Shown: piece by piece, positions 5,101 to 8,052 of the stretch
How the letters are laid out: every line of letters begins with the position of its first letter
Numbering within the stretch: position 1 is the first letter of the stretch
NCBI GenBank assembly: GCA_039767595.1
Contig: JBDNBY010000161.1
Coordinates: forward strand, 1-8,052
Source: JBDNBY01 sp039767595
GTDB taxonomy: Bacteria; Pseudomonadota; Alphaproteobacteria; Rhodobacterales; Rhodobacteraceae
Direction: 5' to 3'
Length of the DNA: 8,052 bases
Notes under the pieces: model-generated
Databases searched by the model: none
What the model saw: only the letters and a program-made list of their open reading frames with translations
Told to the model about the DNA's origin: nothing
Program-made: the position numbers and the translations under genes

Positions 5101-7401
5101 TTACTCCGTAAATTTATTATCCCTTGGGAAACCGCGCGGGGCCATACGGCCTGTGCCCGCGCGGGCGCCCGTCCATTCAGCTAACTCCATTTCTGTGCGC
5201 GTGCGCCCAGCGGGATCTTTCCAGCTGAGCCCTGCGGCAATATCAAATGTCGTGGCGTCGCTGAGGCCGCCGTCTTTGTATTTTTGTAACCGCACGCCTT
5301 TGCCCTTGGCCATTTGCGGCAATTCATCAATTGGGAAAACCAAAACTTTGCGATTCTCGCCCACGACAGCGACATGATCGCCGGTGACGGGTTTACATAG
5401 GAGTAAGGTCGTCTCACCGCGCACACTCATCACTTGCTTGCCCGAGCGGGTTTGCGCAACGATATCCTCTTCGGTCACAACAAACCCATCGCCCACAGAG
5501 GACGCCAAGATCAACTTGCGTGCCGGTGTGTGGATCAAAATATCGACGATCTGCGCCTCATTTGGCAGATCAATCATCAGGCGCACAGGCTCGCCCATGC
5601 CGCGGCCCCCAGGCAAGGTCGAGGCTTGGATCGTATAGAACCGTCCATTATCGCCCACCACGATCAATTTATCGGTGGTATAGGCATGGAAGGTAAAGCT
5701 AGGGCCATCGCCATCTTTGAATTTCAACTCGCGGCTCAGGTCGATATGGCCAGTCATCGCGCGGATCCAGCCCATGTGCGAACAGACCACTGTGATCGGC
5801 TCTTTGTCGATCATCGCTTCAATTGGGACATCTTCAATTTCAACAGCATGCGACAGTTCCGTGCGGCGCGCGCCGCCCGCGTAATCCTTGCCAAAGGCCT
5901 TTTTAGTGGCTTTGATTTGATCGGCAATCGTGGACCACTGTAGATCATCACTGGCCAACAGCGCCGCCAGACCCTCACGCTCGGCGCGCAAGGCGTCGCG
6001 CTCATTGACCAGCTCGATCTCTTCGAGGCGCCGCAAAGAGCGTAGGCGCATGTTCAAAATGGCATCGGCTTGAATGTCCGTCAGGGCAATCTCAGCCTCG
6101 CCCATTGGCGGGCTTTGGTAGCTGGCTTCATCCATCGTACGCGGCAATGGCGCGGCCCAATCTTCGCGCATCAGCGCCGCTTTGGGATCGGTATCATAGC
6201 GGATGATGTCGATCACGCGATCCAAATTCAAAAAGGCGATGATAAACCCATCCAGCACTTCGAGACGGTGATCAATCTTTTCAATTCGGTGCTGCGAACG
6301 CCGGCACAAGACATCGCGGCGATGGTCCAAAAAGGCGCGCAGCACTTCTTTGAGGCTACAGACCTTGGGCGTGACCCCATCGATCAAAACGTTCATGTTC
6401 AGTGAAAAGCGCAGCTCAAGATCGCACGAGCGATAGAGCGAATTCATCAACACCTCTGGCACGACGTTTTTCGTCTTTGGCTCTAGAACGATACGAATGT
6501 CATCGGCGCTTTCGTCGCGGACATCGGCCAAAATCGGCACTTTTTTCGTTTGGATCAGCTCGGCCAGCTTTTCAATCAGCTTGGATTTTTGCACTTGGAA
6601 TGGAATTTGTGTGACGATGATCTGCCATTGGCCGCGGCCGAGATCTTCGACCTCCCATTTCGCCCGCAGCCGGAACGAGCCGCGCCCTGTGCGGTAAGCC
6701 TCAGCAATATTTTCGGGGCTTTCGACCAAAACGCCGCCCGTGGGAAAATCGGGGCCGGGCACATATTGCAATAGCGTCTCATCGCGCGCCTCGGGGGTTT
6801 TGATCAAATGCAAACAGGCGCTGCACAGCTCGGCGATATTATGGGGGGGGATATTGGTCGCCATGCCCACGGCAATCCCACTCGAGCCATTGGCCAATAA
6901 ATTGGGAAATGACGCCGGAAGCACCACAGGCTCGGTCAATGTGCCATCGTAGTTTTCGCGAAAATCAACGGAATTCTCGCTGAGCCCTTCGAGGAGCGCC
7001 TCGGCAAACTGCGTCATCCGCGCTTCGGTATAGCGGCTGGCGGCGGGGTTATCGCCGTCGATATTGCCAAAGTTCCCCTGCCCGTCCACCAAAGGATAGC
7101 GCATGTTAAAATCTTGGGCCAAGCGGGCCATCGCGTCATAAATCGCGGCATCCCCATGCGGGTGATAGTTGCCCATCACGTCGCCAGAAATTTTCGCAGA
7201 CTTCCGAAATCCCCCACTGGGCGAGAGGCGCAATTCGCGCATCGCGAATAAAATACGGCGATGCACAGGCTTGAGCCCATCGCGCGCATCAGGCAAGGCG
7301 CGGTGCATAATCGTACTGAGCGCATAGGTCAAATAGCGATCAGAAATCGCGCGGCGCAGGGATTCAACGGATGTTTTATGTTTTGGCTCGATATCACTCA
7401 T
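5101..7401 (-). CDS. parC: DNA topoisomerase IV subunit A
   Basis: ParC is the DNA-cleaving subunit of topoisomerase IV, which works with ParE to decatenate daughter chromosomes. From the ATG at 7399-7401 the product is 766 residues, beginning MSDIEPKH and close to the family norm of about 750. It contains RYLTYALSTIMHRALPDARD and DGLKPVHRRIL, the QRDR segment HPHGDAAIYDAM (from about residue 80), and the catalytic Tyr124 in SRYTEAR. Next come the coiled-coil and gate region (about 380-510) and a C-terminal beta-pinwheel from about 530. A canonical gyrase GyrA box is absent, which argues for ParC over GyrA. The frame stays open upstream to an ATG at 7585-7587, but those 62 extra residues look like translated spacer. 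A second ATG lies two codons upstream (7405-7407). The Shine-Dalgarno signal is weak for every start. No parE is in the window. Confidence 0.95.
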   Translation of the reverse strand: MSDIEPKHKTSVESLRRAISDRYLTYALSTIMHRALPDARDGLKPVHRRILFAMRELRLSPSGGFRKSAKISGDVMGNYHPHGDAAIYDAMARLAQDFNMRYPLVDGQGNFGNIDGDNPAASRYTEARMTQFAEALLEGLSENSVDFRENYDGTLTEPVVLPASFPNLLANGSSGIAVGMATNIPPHNIAELCSACLHLIKTPEARDETLLQYVPGPDFPTGGVLVESPENIAEAYRTGRGSFRLRAKWEVEDLGRGQWQIIVTQIPFQVQKSKLIEKLAELIQTKKVPILADVRDESADDIRIVLEPKTKNVVPEVLMNSLYRSCDLELRFSLNMNVLIDGVTPKVCSLKEVLRAFLDHRRDVLCRRSQHRIEKIDHRLEVLDGFIIAFLNLDRVIDIIRYDTDPKAALMREDWAAPLPRTMDEASYQSPPMGEAEIALTDIQADAILNMRLRSLRRLEEIELVNERDALRAEREGLAALLASDDLQWSTIADQIKATKKAFGKDYAGGARRTELSHAVEIEDVPIEAMIDKEPITVVCSHMGWIRAMTGHIDLSRELKFKDGDGPSFTFHAYTTDKLIVVGDNGRFYTIQASTLPGGRGMGEPVRLMIDLPNEAQIVDILIHTPARKLILASSVGDGFVVTEEDIVAQTRSGKQVMSVRGETTLLLCKPVTGDHVAVVGENRKVLVFPIDELPQMAKGKGVRLQKYKDGGLSDATTFDIAAGLSWKDPAGRTRTEMELAEWTGARAGTGRMAPRGFPRDNKFTE

Positions 7402-7585
7402 GCACATTAGATAGCTGCATCTCTTAAACGGGTAAAGCGAAGATCGCGCAAAAGCATGAAGATATCGTAATAGCACCGAACGTTGCGCGCCGCGCGCCCA
7501 GATTGGATCATGCACGGGCGTCGCACGCGGTGTGACTTCAGGATCGTTGGTTGACTTCATGCAAGTGATGCTAAAAATGCACGGC
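7402..7585. promoter_or_regulatory. Divergent spacer between parC and SDR genes
   Basis: This is the probable promoter region for both the leftward parC operon and the rightward SDR gene. On the minus strand TTGCGC (7446-7451), 17 bases, then TTTAAG (7423-7428) is a weak parC promoter candidate that would leave a very short leader. On the plus strand TTGACT (7551-7556) with an A-rich block at 7572-7577 is a candidate for the SDR, with a short 15-base spacing. A GC-only run of alternating bases lies around 7485-7498. Both flanking reading frames stay open across parts of this spacer, which is why the start codons are uncertain. Confidence 0.45.
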
Positions 7586-8052
7586 ATGACAGATACACAT
7601 ACGCCCGATCAAAAGATTATTCTCATCACCGGCTGTTCCTCTGGGATTGGCTATGCCACGGCGCATGTGCTGCGCGATGCGGGGTGGCGGGTGTTGGCCA
7701 CGGCGCGGCAGGCCCATGATGTGGAGCGGCTGATCTCCGAAGGATTTGAGAGCATCCCCGTTGATTACAATGACACCAGCAGTTTAGAGGCGGCGCGCGA
7801 TTATATCGTGGCGCAGTGCGGCGGGCGTATTGACGCACTGTTTAACAATGGCGCCTATGCCGTGCCGGGGGCGACTGAGGATTTGCCGCGCGGGGCGCTG
7901 CGCGAGATTTTTGAAACCAACCTCTTTGGGGTGCATGAGTTGACGACGCTGATCCTGCCTTTGATGCGGGCGCAGGGGTTTGGCCGTGTGCTCAATTGCT
8001 CGTCGGTTTTGGGCGTGGTCACGGCGCCGTGGCGCGGGGCCTATGTCAGTAC
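7586..8052 (+). CDS. Short-chain dehydrogenase/reductase, N-terminal part (cut by window edge)
   Basis: This is a classical SDR oxidoreductase with a Rossmann fold. It is open to the right edge, giving about 155 residues of an expected 250-280. It has the cofactor motif TGCSSGIG (15-22) and an Arg just after the second strand (Arg41), suggesting NADP(H). Asp60 is the usual adenine-contact residue. FNNGAY at 86-91 replaces the common NNAG, followed by Asn112 (ETNLFG), catalytic Ser140 (NCSSVLG) and catalytic Tyr153; the YxxxK lysine lies beyond the window. The start is uncertain: ATG codons at 7559, 7568, 7577 and 7586 are all in frame and none has a clear Shine-Dalgarno. I chose 7586 because the residues before the Rossmann strand are already sufficient. 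The substrate is not identifiable. Confidence 0.9.
   Translation, partial: MTDTHTPDQKIILITGCSSGIGYATAHVLRDAGWRVLATARQAHDVERLISEGFESIPVDYNDTSSLEAARDYIVAQCGGRIDALFNNGAYAVPGATEDLPRGALREIFETNLFGVHELTTLILPLMRAQGFGRVLNCSSVLGVVTAPWRGAYVS

Noticed and set aside
5434..5943. 169-codon plus-strand open frame
   Set aside because: It is antisense to the conserved C-terminal domain of parC and has no motif or ribosome site; a shadow frame.
5101..7587. Calling the topoisomerase subunit GyrA
   Set aside because: The C-terminal region lacks a canonical GyrA box and the N-terminal residues match alphaproteobacterial ParC.

Overview
The window looks like a chromosomal segment of an alphaproteobacterium, most likely Rhodobacteraceae (roseobacter group). 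This rests on the EF-Tu N-terminus, the alphaproteobacterial-type ParC, the moderately high GC, and the mix of core genes with a roseobacter-style lipoprotein, a P450 and an M48 peptidase. No database search was possible, so the taxon is an inference. I see no mobile elements, CRISPR arrays, tRNAs or rRNAs.

Layout, left to right. Positions 1-87 (minus) are the first 29 codons of tuf (elongation factor Tu), running off the left edge. A 174-bp leader holds a possible tuf promoter and two short perfect inverted repeats. Positions 262-1209 (minus) encode a lipoprotein with an acidic, proline-rich tail. An 89-bp divergent spacer separates it from a complete cytochrome P450 at 1299-2678 (plus). The P450 overlaps tail-to-tail with a minus-strand cluster that reads parC (about 7401 to 5101), then a DUF898/YjgN-like polytopic membrane protein (5096-3804), then a membrane-anchored M48 zinc metallopeptidase (3807-2656). 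Upstream of parC and divergent from it is the first part of a short-chain dehydrogenase (from about 7586, plus), cut by the right edge.

The parC-DUF898-M48 cluster is very tight: a 4-bp gap, then a 4-bp overlap. Both downstream genes start with TTG preceded by good Shine-Dalgarno sequences, so they look translationally coupled. The membrane protein and membrane peptidase probably act together in the envelope, while parC (topoisomerase IV subunit A) may only share the transcript. This uncharacterised pair is the most interesting item in the window. The P450, the SDR and the lipoprotein show no evident functional link to it.

No stretch longer than 300 bases lacks a gene. The real spacers are 88-261, 1210-1298 and about 7402-7585.
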